Part shown: positions 41,637-51,733 of the stretch, one piece after another
Layout of the letters: every line of letters starts with the position of its first letter
Numbering within the stretch: position 1 is the stretch's first letter
Source of the DNA: JBKHYJ01 sp046565505
GTDB lineage: Bacteria > Acidobacteriota > Blastocatellia > UBA7656
NCBI GenBank assembly: GCA_046565505.1
Contig: JBKHYJ010000042.1
Coordinates: 1-64,000, forward strand
Length of the DNA: 64,000 nucleotides
Direction: 5' to 3'
The notes under the pieces: model-generated
Databases searched by the model: none
What the model was told of the DNA's origin: nothing
The model's input: only the letters and a program-made list of their open reading frames with translations
Position numbers and translations under genes: made by a program

Positions 41637-44459
41637 TCAAAAATCCAACCTCAGGCCGAACTGGACCTGCCTCGGGTCCGCAGCCGCGGTCGGCCGGCCG
41701 AACCCCGCGCGCGGCGAAGGGCCCGGGCCGAATATGTTGTTCGGGAGTTGAAAGTTCGCCCGGTTGAAGACGTTAAAGCCTTCGGCCATCAATTCGACGC
41801 CGAAGTGCTCGGCGAGTCGGAACCCCTTGCTCAGCCTCATGTCGAGGGAAGCGAAATCAAAGCCGCGCCCCGTGTTGCGACCGACCCCGGCCGGGCGGTC
41901 GTTGAAGTTGGTGTCGAAGTTGCGGTCCGAGCCTGTCTGGACGTTGAAGGGTAGCGCCGAAGCGTACGTGAAGATGTAGCTGAGGCGTAAACCTTCGACC
42001 ACCGCACGCGCCCGCGGACCACGCCCGCGCGGGACTTCCAGCGACCCGCTCAGCGTCACGCGGTGGCGCTGGTCGTTATCCGAAAGCCCGCGGTCGTCGC
42101 GAAGGTTGAAATTGTTCTGAGGCGAGCTGAAGAAGAAGTTCCCCGCATCATCTATAGCTTTTGACAGCGTGTAAGACGCCCTGACGGTGGCCCATCTGGA
42201 AATGCGTTTGTTGAGCGCGACGACCACCCCATCGTAGTAGGAATCCCCAGAGCTTTCAAACCTGCCGATGTTGCCGAAGGCCGGGTCCGGCCGCCCGAGG
42301 TTGGGCACGTCGGCAGAGGCCGGGAACCTGGGCACGTTGACGTTTCGTGACAGGATCAGGTGCAGGCCGCGCAGGTGAATGTACCCTACGGAGAGCGAAG
42401 CGTCGCCCGGCAACTCCCGCTCCACCTGGAGGTTGGCCTGGAGGCTGTAGCTGTTCTTGATGTTCGGGGCGATCCGCGTGATGTTGGGCCTGATGATCAA
42501 GTCGGCGGGGGCCGCCGGCAACACGCCCGGGAACGACGGCGCGCCCGGCTGTACGGGTGAGAGCTGTACGACTATGTATTTTGAGCCGTCGCGCTGCAAT
42601 GCGTTTGAAGTGGCGCGCAGCGGCAGGCGGTCATAGTAGACGCCGCAGCTCGCGCGGACGACCGTCTTATGGTCGCCTGGGGCAAAAGCCAGACCGAGCC
42701 TGGGCGCGAAGTTGTTCGCGTCCGTATTTATTGGGTCGGGCAAAAACTGCGCGTCGTAACGCAGCCCCGCGTTGATGGTCAGGTCCGTACGCGGCCGCCA
42801 CTCGTCCTGAATGAACCACCCGACATTCGGGTTCGACTGGAACTGCGATGGCGCGCCGAACGCCTGCTGAAAGCTCGCGTAGGAGCCGGCCAAAAAATCC
42901 GCGAGCGAGGTGAACGTGTAGACGCCCTGGAATGCGCCGGGGAATAAGATGTTCACCCTGTTGTATAGGAAATCGGCCCCGCCCCTGAGTGAATGACTGC
43001 CGCGCCGCGTCGTGAACGTGTCCACCGCCTCGTACAGGTCTATGTCGCGGGCGAGCGGGGAGAAGGTGGCCGTGCCGAAGTTGGCGACTCCCGAGATGTT
43101 CACAGCCGGCCCGGCCTGGTCGTTGGCGGGCGCTTCAAGCCTGCTGCGCGTGTACTGGAATCGCGCCTCGTTGAGCGACCTGGTTGAAAGCGTAGTCACG
43201 TTGCCGAGCGCCAACGTCTGGTCGCGGTTGTCGAGACTCGTGCCCCGGCTGACGGCGTTGAGGCCGCCGACGTTCCGCGAGTTCTCGCCGGAGATGTCGT
43301 TGAGGCTGAAGCGGGCGGCGAACTGGTTCCGGTCGTTGATGCTGTGATCGACTTTCGTGAAGAAGTTCGTCACGTCGAAGCCCGACGGCACGAGGCCGGT
43401 CTCTACGCGCGGGCCGGCGAAGTTGATCCGGTCGAGCCGGCCATTTATCGCGGCGACGTTCGCCGGCGGTATGGTGATTACGAGCGAGTCGTTGCGGCGC
43501 GTCTGCTCGAAATTCGAGAAGATGAATGTGCCGCGGCGTGAGAGCGGGCCGCCCGCGCTCGCGCCATACTGCGCCTGCGTCAAGGGGTCTTTTTCCGGGG
43601 CGAGGGCGTTCCTCGCGTCGAGCCTCTGATTACGCAGAAAGCCATACACGCGCCCGCGCCAGTCCCTCGTACCTGACTGAGTGATGATGTTAACGACGCC
43701 GCCCGAGGCTCGCCCGAACTCGGCTACGCCGCCCGAAGTTATCACCTGAAATTCGCGTATCACCTCCTGGCTGAAGAACGTGCCCGCCAGGTCCGCCGCG
43801 TCGTCGTTGGCGGAAAGTCCGTCCACAAGGAACGTGTTGTTGAGGTTGCGCTGGCCGCCTATTGATATGCCCGTGCCCTGCACGGCGGAGGTCTCTGCGA
43901 ACCGCTGGTTGCTGCCGGTATTCGTCCTCGAAACGCCCGGGACGAGCAGCGCCAGGTCCAGGTAATTGCGGCCGTTGAGAGGGAGAGAATCAATCTCCCT
44001 CGGGGTTATAACGTCCGCGACCTGCGTCCGCGCGACTTCGACGACGGGCACTTCCGCGGTGACCAGCACGTTCTCCGTCACGCTGGCGACCGCGAGCTTT
44101 ATCGGCAGGTCTATCGTCTGCCCGACCAGCAGGGTCAATTCATTCTGGGCGGCGGCGAACCCCTGGTGCTCGACCCTGACCCGGTAGGTCCCCACGGGCA
44201 GGTAGAGGAAGCGGAAGCGCCCTTGTTCGTCGGTCGTCGTGGCCCATCTCTGGTTGGTCGCGAGGTTGTTGACGGATACGGCCGCCTCGCTCACCGTGGA
44301 GCCATTCGAGTCTTCGACACGCCCGCTGAGGGTGGCCGACGTGACGGACTGTTGCCCGAACGCGCGCGCGGGGCAGCCGATAACCAGGGCGAACGATATG
44401 GCTATGGCAAGCCGCGCCGAATACCCCCTTTGAATGGTCCTCGATATTAACCCCGTCAT
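41637..44459 (-). CDS. TonB-dependent receptor, Oar-like, with carboxypeptidase-regulatory-like domain
   Basis: 940 residues from ATG 44459, preceded by AGGAGGAG. Signal peptide about 1-37. An N-terminal carboxypeptidase-regulatory-like beta domain (SATLSGRVEDSNGSTVSEAA, residues about 40-125) is followed by a plug domain (VPVVEVARTQVADVITPREI, INSLPLNGRNY-type SLPLNGRNYLDLALLVPGV) and a ~700-residue outer-membrane barrel ending in aromatic F (QVQFGLRLDF). This type is very numerous in Acidobacteriota; the ligand is unknown. Convergent with the receiver-like gene. Confidence 0.92.
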   Translation of the reverse strand: MTGLISRTIQRGYSARLAIAISFALVIGCPARAFGQQSVTSATLSGRVEDSNGSTVSEAAVSVNNLATNQRWATTTDEQGRFRFLYLPVGTYRVRVEHQGFAAAQNELTLLVGQTIDLPIKLAVASVTENVLVTAEVPVVEVARTQVADVITPREIDSLPLNGRNYLDLALLVPGVSRTNTGSNQRFAETSAVQGTGISIGGQRNLNNTFLVDGLSANDDAADLAGTFFSQEVIREFQVITSGGVAEFGRASGGVVNIITQSGTRDWRGRVYGFLRNQRLDARNALAPEKDPLTQAQYGASAGGPLSRRGTFIFSNFEQTRRNDSLVITIPPANVAAINGRLDRINFAGPRVETGLVPSGFDVTNFFTKVDHSINDRNQFAARFSLNDISGENSRNVGGLNAVSRGTSLDNRDQTLALGNVTTLSTRSLNEARFQYTRSRLEAPANDQAGPAVNISGVANFGTATFSPLARDIDLYEAVDTFTTRRGSHSLRGGADFLYNRVNILFPGAFQGVYTFTSLADFLAGSYASFQQAFGAPSQFQSNPNVGWFIQDEWRPRTDLTINAGLRYDAQFLPDPINTDANNFAPRLGLAFAPGDHKTVVRASCGVYYDRLPLRATSNALQRDGSKYIVVQLSPVQPGAPSFPGVLPAAPADLIIRPNITRIAPNIKNSYSLQANLQVERELPGDASLSVGYIHLRGLHLILSRNVNVPRFPASADVPNLGRPDPAFGNIGRFESSGDSYYDGVVVALNKRISRWATVRASYTLSKAIDDAGNFFFSSPQNNFNLRDDRGLSDNDQRHRVTLSGSLEVPRGRGPRARAVVEGLRLSYIFTYASALPFNVQTGSDRNFDTNFNDRPAGVGRNTGRGFDFASLDMRLSKGFRLAEHFGVELMAEGFNVFNRANFQLPNNIFGPGPSPRAGFGRPTAAADPRQVQFGLRLDF

Positions 44460-44695
44460 CTCTCCTCCTGAAACGCTCCGCCTAGTCATCCCGCGGGGGA
44501 GCCGGTGAGGCCGCGCGCATTCCGCCCGCGGATTCCGTCACGAGTTTTGGGGAATAAGGCGTCGCGATTGGTCCGCGAGTTCTAGAGCCACGGCGCCATG
44601 TAAATTACCGATGGGTGTGATGCGTAGACGCTCCTGCCGCCGTCGCGCCATCAGCGCGGAAACGACGGCCGCGGAGCGCGCAGTCACCCCCGGAG

Positions 44696-45133
44696 CTAGG
44701 CCATGACAGTGTTATGAAAAGAAGGAGGGGCGCGCGGGGGAGAGAAGCTAACCCCGGCAGACTCATGCATGCGTACGGCATGCGGCGACGCGTCGAAAGC
44801 CCGGTCGGATAGGTCCAAGTTATAAGCCGGGGAGCGGTCTGCGGCGCGGGTGAACGCGCGCAGAGACAGTTGCGGGGCGGCGCAGCCATCGGGGCAGCGG
44901 GCGGACGCTTCAGCCTGAACAATCTTACCGGAGTCGCCAGGCGGTTGTCCCACGACCGAGGCATGGCGCGGAGTGCAGCAGCAATGCCCCGCGTCAACGC
45001 AGCAGGCCGCCGAGCAGGCGTCAGACGGCCGGCTCGCGAGGGCCAGGGGCGCCGAGAGCCAGCCGAGCAACAGCATAAGCATGCCGCAGGCCGCCCTCAA
45101 CCTCGCGAATCTACTGTGACTGATCGGTGTCAT
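44696..45133 (-). CDS. Secreted Cys-rich protein
   Basis: 145 residues with an N-terminal hydrophobic segment (about 13-34, ending ALAS) that looks like a signal peptide. The mature part opens with a dense Cys cluster, C40, C44, C45, C51, C52, C53, with H50 (ACCVDAGHCCC), and a second pair C80 and C84. The remainder is Ser/Pro/Arg-rich and of low complexity. The cluster could bind copper or another soft metal outside the cytoplasm. Not recognised as a named family. Divergent from uvrA. Confidence 0.58.
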   Translation of the reverse strand: MTPISHSRFARLRAACGMLMLLLGWLSAPLALASRPSDACSAACCVDAGHCCCTPRHASVVGQPPGDSGKIVQAEASARCPDGCAAPQLSLRAFTRAADRSPAYNLDLSDRAFDASPHAVRMHESAGVSFSPPRAPPSFHNTVMA

Positions 45134-45487
45134 TACGGTGTCACCTTACAGGGCCCGCCGGAAAACCGCATCGGGCAGTCCTCCCGCGCCAGTACGTGCG
45201 TGCGCCAATATACGCCCGCGGGGCTGTAATTTCAATCCCCGGCATTATAAATCCGGTGCCGGCCGGAAAACCACCCCTGACGATGACGCGATGAATTAAC
45301 GATCCGTACAGGTGTCCATGAGTATTATACGGCCGGGTCAAACCGTAAGGCCGTGTGGCGCGGCGGGGGCGGCGCACGATGCCTGCTAAATTGATTCCCT
45401 CGACTGGCGGGTGCTATCATTTATGGTTCGCGTTCCGGGCTTCTCGGCTCACATATGGCTCATATGATAGAGAACAAGCGGGGGATA
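45134..45487. other. Divergent region upstream of uvrA
   Basis: About 350 bases between the leftward Cys-rich gene and uvrA. Contains the uvrA promoter candidate listed separately. No SOS-box of the E. coli or Bacillus type was seen. No other gene recognised. Confidence 0.4.
45391..45420 (+). promoter_or_regulatory. Candidate promoter of uvrA
   Basis: TTGATT (45391-45396), 18 bases, TATCAT (45415-45420). Matches of four and five of six. Transcription would start about 60 bases before the chosen uvrA ATG. Confidence 0.4.
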
Positions 45488-48331
45488 ATGTCAGAAGAAA
45501 TAATCGACGTGCGCGGCGCGCGTGTACACAACCTCAAGAACGTCAGCGTCAGCATTCCCATCGGCAAGCTCACGGTAATCACGGGCGTCAGCGGGTCCGG
45601 CAAATCGAGCCTCGCCTTCGACACCATCTACGCCGAAGGGCAGCGCCGGTACGTCGAGAGCCTGTCGGCGTACGCCAGGCAGTTCCTTGAGCGGATGGAT
45701 AAGCCGGACGTTGACGAAGTGATCGGCATATGTCCGGCCATATCGATCCGGCAAAAGAACTCGACACGCAACCCGCGCTCGACCGTCGCCACGCAGACAG
45801 AAATCTACGACTACCTCCGGCTGCTGTTCGCCCGCGTGGGCACGACTTTTTGCGCCAACTGCGGCGAGGAAGTCCGCCGCGACACCCCCGAATCGGTCGC
45901 CGACCAGGTGTCGCTGCTCCCGGACGGCACGCGGTTCTACGTCATGTTCCCGGCTTCGGCCGGCATGGAAGACGTGGACGGGGCGTCTAACGGGGACTCG
46001 AAAAAGAAAAAGCGCGCGGCCCGCGAGTCCACGGCCAGCCAGCAGACGCGCATCAACGCACACCTGATGAGCCTGATGCAGCGCGGCTTCACACGCCTGT
46101 TGAAGGGCGGTCGGATCATAGAACTCTCGACGCCCGACAGCTACGCCGACTCTGATTTTGACGACACGTTCGTTCTGGTCGACCGCCTTGTCGCGCGCCC
46201 CGACGTGAGGGCGAGGCTCGTCGATTCGGTCGAGGTCTGCTACCAGGAAGGCCACGGGCAGGCGATGATAGAGCTGGCCGACGAGTCGCGCGCGCGCATG
46301 CATTTTTCCGAAGGGTTCGAGTGTAAGCGTTGCGGGTTGAAGTACGCCGCGCCAGAGCCCCGGTTGTTCAGCTTCAATAACCCGTTCGGCGCATGCCCTA
46401 CCTGTCAGGGATTCGGCAACACGATAGGGCTTAACCTCGACCTCGTCATCCCGAACCGCGAGCTTAGCCTTTCGGAAGGCGCGATAGACCCGTGGATGAA
46501 GCCGCAGTATGAATGGGCGCAGCGAGAGATGCTGAAGTTCGCCAAACAGTCGGGCATCCCCACGGGCGTCCCCTTCCGCCAGCTTAGCCGCGAGCAGCAG
46601 AAGGCCATCGTGCAGGGGCGCAACGGGTTCGACGGGGTCAAGGGCTTTTTCGACTGGCTAGAGACGAAGAAGTACAAGCTGCATGTCCGCGTCTTTTTAT
46701 CGAAGTACCGCGGCTACACCCTCTGCCCGGACTGCAATGGCGCGCGGCTGAGACTCGAAGCGCGCCTCGTCAAAGTGGCCGGCGAGACGCTGCCGCAAAT
46801 CTGCGCGATGACGGCGGCCGAAGCGGCGGACTTCTTCGACCGGATGGCGCTCGACGAGATGGAGAGGGATATAGCCGGCCGCCTGCTTCAGGAGATCCGC
46901 AACCGCCTGAAGTTCCTCATAGACGTGGGGCTTCAATACCTGACGCTCGACAGGCTGGCCTCGACCCTCTCGGGCGGAGAGGCGCAGCGAATCCAGCTTG
47001 CGACGAACCTCGGCGCGTCGCTCGTCGGCGCGCTATACGTCCTCGACGAGCCGTCAATAGGGCTTCACCCGCGTGACAACAAACGCCTGATTCACATCCT
47101 GGAAAACCTGCGCGACATCGGCAACACGGTGCTCGTCGTAGAGCACGAGCCGGAGATGATGATGTCGGCCGATAAGATCATAGACATAGGGCCCGGGGCC
47201 GGGGAGCTGGGCGGCGAGGTGGTCTTCTCGGGCACCCCGCGCGAGATGGTGGCCTCGGGGCAGTCGCTCACGGGCAAGTACCTAAGGGGGGAGCTTGAGA
47301 TCAAGGCCCCGAAGACTCGCAGGCAGCCGGGCGCGCGCGCGCTACAGGTACGCGGCGCGAGCGAGCACAATCTGAAGGGCATCGACCTCAACATCCCGCT
47401 GCAAATGACCGTCTGCGTCACGGGCGTCTCCGGGTCGGGCAAATCGACGCTCGTTCATGACATCATCTATGCGGGGCTGAAGAAGCAGCGCGGCGAGTGG
47501 ACGGGGCATGTCGGCTCGTTCGCGAAGCTCGATGGCGGGCAGTTCATTGAGGACGTGGTGCTCGTGGACCAGTCGCCCATAGGCCGCACGCCCCGGTCGA
47601 ACCCCGTCACGTACATCAAAGTCTACGACGCTATCCGCGACCTCTTCGCGGCCACGCGCGAGGCACAGGCGCACGGCTACGACTCGTCTCACTTCAGCTT
47701 CAACGTGCCGGGCGGCCGCTGCGAGCGGTGCGAGGGGAATGGGGTGGAGATTAAAGAGATGCAGTTCCTTGCGGACGTGGAGCTTGTCTGCGAAGAATGC
47801 AAGGGCATGCGGTTCAAGCCCGCGCTGCTCGAAGTGAGGTACAAGGGGCGGTCGATCCATGACGTTCTGAACATGACCGTGCGCGAGGCGCTGCTTTTTT
47901 TCGCCGGCGTCAACCGCATCGCCTCGCGGCTGCGCGTGTTGGATGACGTGGGGCTCGGCTACCTCAGGCTCGGCCAGTCTGCGACGACGCTTTCGGGCGG
48001 CGAGGCGCAGCGCGTCAAGCTGGCGGCTTACCTGTCCAAGAAGACGAGCGAGCGTACGCTGTACATCTTCGACGAGCCCACGACGGGGCTGCACTTTGAC
48101 GACATCAACAGGCTCCTGACTGCGTTCAGACACCTGATCGAAGCGGGCGGCTCGATAATAATCATCGAGCACAACCTCGACGTGATAAAGAGCGCGGATT
48201 GGGTGATAGACCTCGGCCCCGAGGGCGGCGACGAGGGAGGCAGAGTCGTGGCCGAAGGCCCCCCCCCCGCGATAATCGACTGCAAACAATCACACACGGG
48301 CCGCTTCTTGCGGGATGCGGTGAAACAGTAG
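45488..48331 (+). CDS. uvrA: Excinuclease ABC subunit A
   Basis: 947 residues from ATG 45488, following a GGGGGA site; an ATG at 45455 is in frame but would add 11 unconserved residues. Two ABC ATPase modules, each with GVSGSGKSS/T Walker A, LSGGEAQR signature and DEPSIGLHP or DEPTTGLHF Walker B. Zinc modules CKRCGLKY...CPTC and CERCEGNG...CEEC are present. Damage recognition in nucleotide-excision repair with UvrB. Confidence 0.97.
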   Translation: MSEEIIDVRGARVHNLKNVSVSIPIGKLTVITGVSGSGKSSLAFDTIYAEGQRRYVESLSAYARQFLERMDKPDVDEVIGICPAISIRQKNSTRNPRSTVATQTEIYDYLRLLFARVGTTFCANCGEEVRRDTPESVADQVSLLPDGTRFYVMFPASAGMEDVDGASNGDSKKKKRAARESTASQQTRINAHLMSLMQRGFTRLLKGGRIIELSTPDSYADSDFDDTFVLVDRLVARPDVRARLVDSVEVCYQEGHGQAMIELADESRARMHFSEGFECKRCGLKYAAPEPRLFSFNNPFGACPTCQGFGNTIGLNLDLVIPNRELSLSEGAIDPWMKPQYEWAQREMLKFAKQSGIPTGVPFRQLSREQQKAIVQGRNGFDGVKGFFDWLETKKYKLHVRVFLSKYRGYTLCPDCNGARLRLEARLVKVAGETLPQICAMTAAEAADFFDRMALDEMERDIAGRLLQEIRNRLKFLIDVGLQYLTLDRLASTLSGGEAQRIQLATNLGASLVGALYVLDEPSIGLHPRDNKRLIHILENLRDIGNTVLVVEHEPEMMMSADKIIDIGPGAGELGGEVVFSGTPREMVASGQSLTGKYLRGELEIKAPKTRRQPGARALQVRGASEHNLKGIDLNIPLQMTVCVTGVSGSGKSTLVHDIIYAGLKKQRGEWTGHVGSFAKLDGGQFIEDVVLVDQSPIGRTPRSNPVTYIKVYDAIRDLFAATREAQAHGYDSSHFSFNVPGGRCERCEGNGVEIKEMQFLADVELVCEECKGMRFKPALLEVRYKGRSIHDVLNMTVREALLFFAGVNRIASRLRVLDDVGLGYLRLGQSATTLSGGEAQRVKLAAYLSKKTSERTLYIFDEPTTGLHFDDINRLLTAFRHLIEAGGSIIIIEHNLDVIKSADWVIDLGPEGGDEGGRVVAEGPPPAIIDCKQSHTGRFLRDAVKQ

Positions 48332-48463
48332 CCGGCCAGAAGCCGCGGGAGGGCGGTTAATCTGAGTACGTGCCGCGGAGAGGGTCGTCGCTTTTCAACG
48401 CGCCCGGCCCGCCGCAGTTGTGCTACACTGCACCGGAACCCGATCCGAGGTGGCATCTCGCCT

Positions 48464-49993
48464 ATGAAGAAAACATTCGCCCTTCTATTACTTGCCGCGC
48501 TCGCGGCGCTGACGCATGCCGACGCGCGCGCCCAGCAGATACCTTTCTTGTCGGAGTTGTTCTCGCGCTACGAAGAGTTCAACCGCCTTTACATGGCGAA
48601 GCGCGGCGCCGGGCTGCCGGGCGTTGAAGCCCTGCGCAAGCGCGGCGAAGAGGCTTTCAGGCGCGGCAACATTCCGGGCGTGCTGGAGGTGATAAGCGAG
48701 GGGGCGGCGCTGCTCCAGGGGAAGCAGTGGGACGAAAGGCAAAAGTTTCTCTCTTCGCTCACGGTGGAGACGGACAGGCTGGTCGTAGAGCCTAATCAGG
48801 ATTTGCAGGTGTCGCTGACTCGCATGTACCCGTCCGACATGGATAAAGCATTCGCGGCCCCGCCGACCGTTTCATTCGAGGTGGTGCCGGCGGGCGGGTC
48901 CGCGGCCGGCGCCGCGCCGTCAAAGCCCGTTTTGATCGCTCAGAAATTGGCCGTCGCTGAATCGAGCAGCAACGCCGCGCGCCGCATGCTGCTGCCGGAG
49001 GGCGTCTACTGGGTGGTGGCGCGGGTCGAGTCTGGCGGGCAGATGGTCGCCGAAATCAAGCGCCCCATCTACGCCATCACAGATTTCAGCGACACCATAA
49101 AGGCATTCGGCAAGGCGGTCGCCGACATAAAGGCTTCCAACGACCCGAAAGTCAAAGCGGTCGCGCCGCTCGTCACGACCCCCGAGTTCCAGCTCCAGCG
49201 CCTTTCACTGCTAAACAAGACCAGGGGCGAAGATAACGTCGACCCCGCGCGGGAGCTCGCTTCGCTCGAAAGCGAGCTGTCTGCCCTCGCCAGGGGTCAG
49301 AACCCTTTCGCGGGAGAGAAGGGCGAGTTGGAGCGCGCCTACCAGGGGTCGGATGGTAAGCTCGTCCCTTACAGAGTCTACGTCCCGCAGAGCTACGATG
49401 GCACAAACCCGAGGCCGCTCGTGGTTATGCTGCACGGGGCTCTGGGTGACGAGCGCTACTACTTCAGCGGCCTCTTTGACCCGGCCGTGATTAAGGGCGA
49501 GGCCGAGCGACGCGGGCACATACTGGTCGGCGTCAACGGCAGGGGGCGGTTCGGCGGATACCGCGGGCTGGGGGTCGAAGACACATACGACGCGATAAAA
49601 TCTGTCTCTCGCGATTACAAGATAGACGCCTCGCGAATCTACCTCACGGGCCATTCGATGGGGGGCTATGGCGCATGGCTCGTCGCGGCGGAGAGGCCGG
49701 AAGTCTTCGCCGCCATAGCCCCCGTGTCGGGCGGGCCGCCCGCGCAAGGCGAGGCCCTGGCGGGGCTGCTACAAAAAGTGAAGGGCATACCTGCCCTGGT
49801 GGCGCATGGGGCGCGCGACGGCATAGTGATGCCCGAACGCTCGCGCGAGATCGTTTCGGCCGCGCAGAAGGCCGGTATGAAGGTGACCTATTTGGAAGTC
49901 CCCGAGGCCGACCACCTGAGCATACTAGCCGCGACGTTCCCGGCGATCCTGGATTTCTTTGAGAAGAACGCTAAGGCTGCCCCCGCGAAGTGA
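48464..49993 (+). CDS. Secreted esterase/peptidase of the alpha/beta-hydrolase fold
   Basis: 509 residues. Signal peptide 1-24 (LLLLAALAALTHADARAQ). An N-terminal region of about 260 residues is mixed helix and beta, without known family. The C-terminal half is an alpha/beta hydrolase: RPLVVMLHGALGDERYYF, nucleophile elbow GHSMGGYGAW, acid in HGARDGIV and His in EADHLSI, so the triad is complete. Closest in style to PHB-depolymerase-like or phospholipase/carboxylesterase enzymes. Works in the periplasm or outside the cell. Confidence 0.85.
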   Translation: MKKTFALLLLAALAALTHADARAQQIPFLSELFSRYEEFNRLYMAKRGAGLPGVEALRKRGEEAFRRGNIPGVLEVISEGAALLQGKQWDERQKFLSSLTVETDRLVVEPNQDLQVSLTRMYPSDMDKAFAAPPTVSFEVVPAGGSAAGAAPSKPVLIAQKLAVAESSSNAARRMLLPEGVYWVVARVESGGQMVAEIKRPIYAITDFSDTIKAFGKAVADIKASNDPKVKAVAPLVTTPEFQLQRLSLLNKTRGEDNVDPARELASLESELSALARGQNPFAGEKGELERAYQGSDGKLVPYRVYVPQSYDGTNPRPLVVMLHGALGDERYYFSGLFDPAVIKGEAERRGHILVGVNGRGRFGGYRGLGVEDTYDAIKSVSRDYKIDASRIYLTGHSMGGYGAWLVAAERPEVFAAIAPVSGGPPAQGEALAGLLQKVKGIPALVAHGARDGIVMPERSREIVSAAQKAGMKVTYLEVPEADHLSILAATFPAILDFFEKNAKAAPAK

Positions 49994-50132
49994 CACGCTA
50001 AAGTAAACGGGCCGGCAGGACCGACGTTAGCAATGGTTGGCGAGCAGACTAGCCGGCCGAAGGCGGGCAGACCGCCCGAGCCTACCTCGTAGGTGCCGCG
50101 CGGCGCCCCCCTTACAACTTAGAATTGGCCTC

Positions 50133-50141
50133 TGGTATAAT
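50133..50141 (+). promoter_or_regulatory. Extended -10 promoter upstream of the HtrA-type protease
   Basis: TGGTATAAT: perfect TATAAT (50136-50141) with TGn extension, 75 bases before the protease ATG. The -35 region (TTACAA, 18 bases upstream) is weak. Confidence 0.5.
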
Positions 50142-50215
50142 CGCAAAGAACTATCATACTCAATCTCTCAGATTGTAATCAGATAAACGCGTGGCGGTGT
50201 TCCGAAGGAGTTGTT

Positions 50216-51733
50216 ATGAAAGATAGAAGAGAACCTGTTAATGGCGACCATGCCGCGAGCGTCCCTCAGTCGCACCACAACCGCGTGGTGACGGTGCTCG
50301 TGGCCGTCTGCTGTCTGTCGGTCGGTGTAGCAATAGGCGCGGTGGCTCATGGGATCGCGGGGGCCAGGGCCGAAGACAATCGCCTGACGATTAACACCGC
50401 GACGCCGACGCCGGACACTTTGTCGGCAGCCTTCGCCCGAGTCGCCGAACAGGTGGAGCCTTCCGTCGCACACATAAAAGTCTACGAGAGCGAGGTCTAC
50501 CCGCGGGAGGGGACGGGCTCCGGCGTCATCGTGAACGCTTCCGGGTACATACTCACCAACGCGCATGTCGTGCGTCATGCGGTCAAGATAAGAGTGAAGC
50601 TCTCGGACGGCAGCGAGACCGAGGCGAAAGTGATAGGCGTGGACGCGCAGACGGACCTCGCCGTGATTAAGATAGAGACTACACGCTCGCTGCCCGTGGC
50701 TCGCATGGGCGATTCAGACAAGCTCAACGTCGGCGACTGGGTGCTCGCCATCGGCTCGCCTTTCGGGCTTGAGCAGACCGTGACGGCGGGGATAATCAGC
50801 GCGAAAGACCGCGTCACGGATAGCGGCTCGACTCCCTTCCAACAATTCCTACAAACCGACGCGGCGATAAACCCCGGCAACAGCGGCGGGCCGCTCGTGA
50901 GCCTCGCCGGGGAGGTCGTGGGCATAAACACGCAGATCGCGACGAACACGGGCGTCTATAACGGCATAGGCTTCGCGCTCCCCTCATCGACCGCAGTAGA
51001 CACCTACAACCAGCTCATATCTTATGGGCGCGTGCGGCGCGGCTTTCTCGGGATCAACCCGCAGGACATCACGCCGCAGATCGCCCGACTGAATAAGATA
51101 ACCGACAGCCAGGGCGTGCTCGTCCGCGACTTGACCGCGGAAGACAGCCCGGCCGCCCGCGCGGGGTTACAGAGCGGCGACGTTGTGACGAGCATCAACG
51201 GGCAGAAGGTGAAAAACACACGCGACTTGATCCGCAGGATCGCGGCGCTCCCTGTAGGCAGCACGGCCAACATAAGCTACATCCGCGCGGGCGAACAGCG
51301 CATGGCGGCGGTTAAACTCGAAGAGCGGAAGGAAGAGCCCGAGGAGCAGTCTGAGATTCGCCCGGCCCCGCTAACCCCGCGCGGCCCGCGCGGCGCGCAG
51401 GGAAAGGGCGACAGAAATGACAGGGTGAAACCGAAACAGACGCTCGGGATTAGCACCAGGACGCTGACGCCCGACCTCGCGAAGTTGCAGGGACTAGAGG
51501 GCGCCCGCGGCGCCTTCGTCACGGGCGTGGACCCGGGGAGCGTCGCGGATGACAACGGCCTGCTGCCGGATGATTTGATCGTCGAGTTCAACAACGTCCG
51601 CGTCAGCTCGCATGAAGATTTCTTGCGGATGATAAAGGACCTCAAGAGCGGCGACGACGTGGTTATGAGGGTGCTGCGCAAAGAGCGCGGCGTGCTCCGC
51701 AGTTCGAGGATAATATCTTTCACCATGCCATAA
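50216..51733 (+). CDS. HtrA/Deg-family serine protease, two PDZ domains
   Basis: 505 residues, start preceded by AAGGAG. One N-terminal membrane helix (about 23-48) anchors or exports it. Trypsin-like domain with the triad H117 (ILTNAHVV), D147 (DAQTDLAVIK) and S223 (INPGNSGGPL). First PDZ about 290-375, then a charged Pro/Arg-rich linker (about 380-410), second PDZ to the end. Periplasmic protein quality control. The gene name (degP/degQ/htrA) cannot be assigned with certainty. Confidence 0.94.
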   Translation: MKDRREPVNGDHAASVPQSHHNRVVTVLVAVCCLSVGVAIGAVAHGIAGARAEDNRLTINTATPTPDTLSAAFARVAEQVEPSVAHIKVYESEVYPREGTGSGVIVNASGYILTNAHVVRHAVKIRVKLSDGSETEAKVIGVDAQTDLAVIKIETTRSLPVARMGDSDKLNVGDWVLAIGSPFGLEQTVTAGIISAKDRVTDSGSTPFQQFLQTDAAINPGNSGGPLVSLAGEVVGINTQIATNTGVYNGIGFALPSSTAVDTYNQLISYGRVRRGFLGINPQDITPQIARLNKITDSQGVLVRDLTAEDSPAARAGLQSGDVVTSINGQKVKNTRDLIRRIAALPVGSTANISYIRAGEQRMAAVKLEERKEEPEEQSEIRPAPLTPRGPRGAQGKGDRNDRVKPKQTLGISTRTLTPDLAKLQGLEGARGAFVTGVDPGSVADDNGLLPDDLIVEFNNVRVSSHEDFLRMIKDLKSGDDVVMRVLRKERGVLRSSRIISFTMP

